From: Scytonematopsis contorta HA4267-MV1
GTDB taxonomy: Bacteria > Cyanobacteriota > Cyanobacteriia > Cyanobacteriales > Nostocaceae
Assembly: GCA_019359035.1 (NCBI GenBank)
Contig: JAHHIC010000090.1
Coordinates: 1 to 51,014 of the forward strand
Length of the DNA: 51,014 nt
Direction: 5' to 3'
The position numbers were made by a program, and so were the translations under genes. The notes under the pieces were generated by a model. That model was not told where the DNA came from. It did no database searches and worked only from the letters and a program-made list of their open reading frames with translations. Shown here in pieces: positions 50,933-51,014 of the stretch. Each line of letters begins with the position of its first letter. The stretch's first letter is position 1.

Positions 50933-51014
50933 TTAACCTGAACGGTTAGAGTCAAATTTGACACGTTGCGTACTGTAGTTAGCTTTTTCTCCTCTAGCTT
51001 TAACGCCGTCAATC
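50933..51014 (-). CDS. 3' end of a gene running off the right edge
   Basis: The minus strand from the window edge reads IDGVKARGEKANYSTQ, then RVKFDSNRSG and TAA at 50933-50935. The lysine/arginine-rich composition and the clean open frame for 26 codons suggest a genuine protein C-terminus. I cannot name it from this length. It is convergent with the P450 gene, only 35 bp from its stop. Confidence 0.45.
   Translation of the reverse strand, partial: IDGVKARGEKANYSTQRVKFDSNRSG

Overview
The window comes from a filamentous, heterocyst-forming cyanobacterium (Nostocales type). The strongest evidence is a fraC-fraD-fraE filament-integrity cluster at 14.3-17.0 kb, a fused molybdate permease/ATPase (modBC), an SLH-OprB iron-uptake porin, an NdhK protein, HIP1 octamers (GCGATCGC, for example near 4207 and 36199), heptanucleotide tandem repeats and a large load of short palindromic repeats. 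The DNA is AT-rich. I see no rRNA or tRNA gene.

Layout. 0-6.1 kb: 3' end of a type III-B-like CRISPR-Cas operon (Cmr5-like small subunit, a long RAMP protein that may be a Cmr6/Cmr1 fusion and is frameshifted at an (AT)n tract, and a CARF-HEPN effector). It is followed by a nine-repeat CRISPR array read on the minus strand, whose leader side is abutted by a decayed TnsB-like transposase and two outlying decayed repeats. 6.1-12.9 kb: unrelated housekeeping and hypothetical genes, mostly on the minus strand (SDR, YdeI-like, VOC, LD-carboxypeptidase, Uma2, a zinc-ribbon membrane protein, Lin0512 family, a 37-aa membrane peptide). 12.9-20.2 kb: tandem CobO-like protein, fraCDE, a pentapeptide-repeat protein, a lone sugar-ABC permease, purN and a GFA-family protein. 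20.4-24.2 kb: a 1254-aa HTH/NB-ARC/WD40 STAND protein. 24.2-30.3 kb: sparse accessory DNA with a GATase-like 507-aa protein behind a possible SD-sequestering hairpin, a ZIP transporter remnant cut by a MITE, a radical-SAM fragment, an Rpn/DUF2887 protein and a 15-bp minisatellite. 30.3-37.1 kb: one apparent functional unit in which a histidine kinase/response regulator pair is divergent from a secreted 39-aa-repeat protein and a MacA/MacB-like tripartite exporter, with a shared inverted repeat (AATTACAA..TTGTAATT) at both plus-strand promoters. 37-46 kb: Kelch protein, HigBA toxin-antitoxin, modA-modBC, porin and a lone Phd antitoxin. 46-51 kb: an orphan NdhK paralogue, a secreted TPR protein, a glyoxalase-like protein overlapping a P450 that lacks its usual C-terminal tail, and the 3' end of a minus-strand gene at the right edge.

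The dominant theme between genes is repeat biology. (i) A GGGCGGGCAAGG..CCCACCCCACAAG hairpin occurs five times and at three or four sites is preceded by a private minisatellite that ends at, or runs into, the hairpin's 5' GGG edge. (ii) A GTAGAGACN..NGTCTCTAC palindrome occurs about ten times, and several copies lie in frame inside genes (STAND protein, ModBC linker). (iii) A MITE family has GTGTTTATAA termini. (iv) A second MITE has TAA target duplications. Family names rest on recognising protein motifs by eye; no database search was run.
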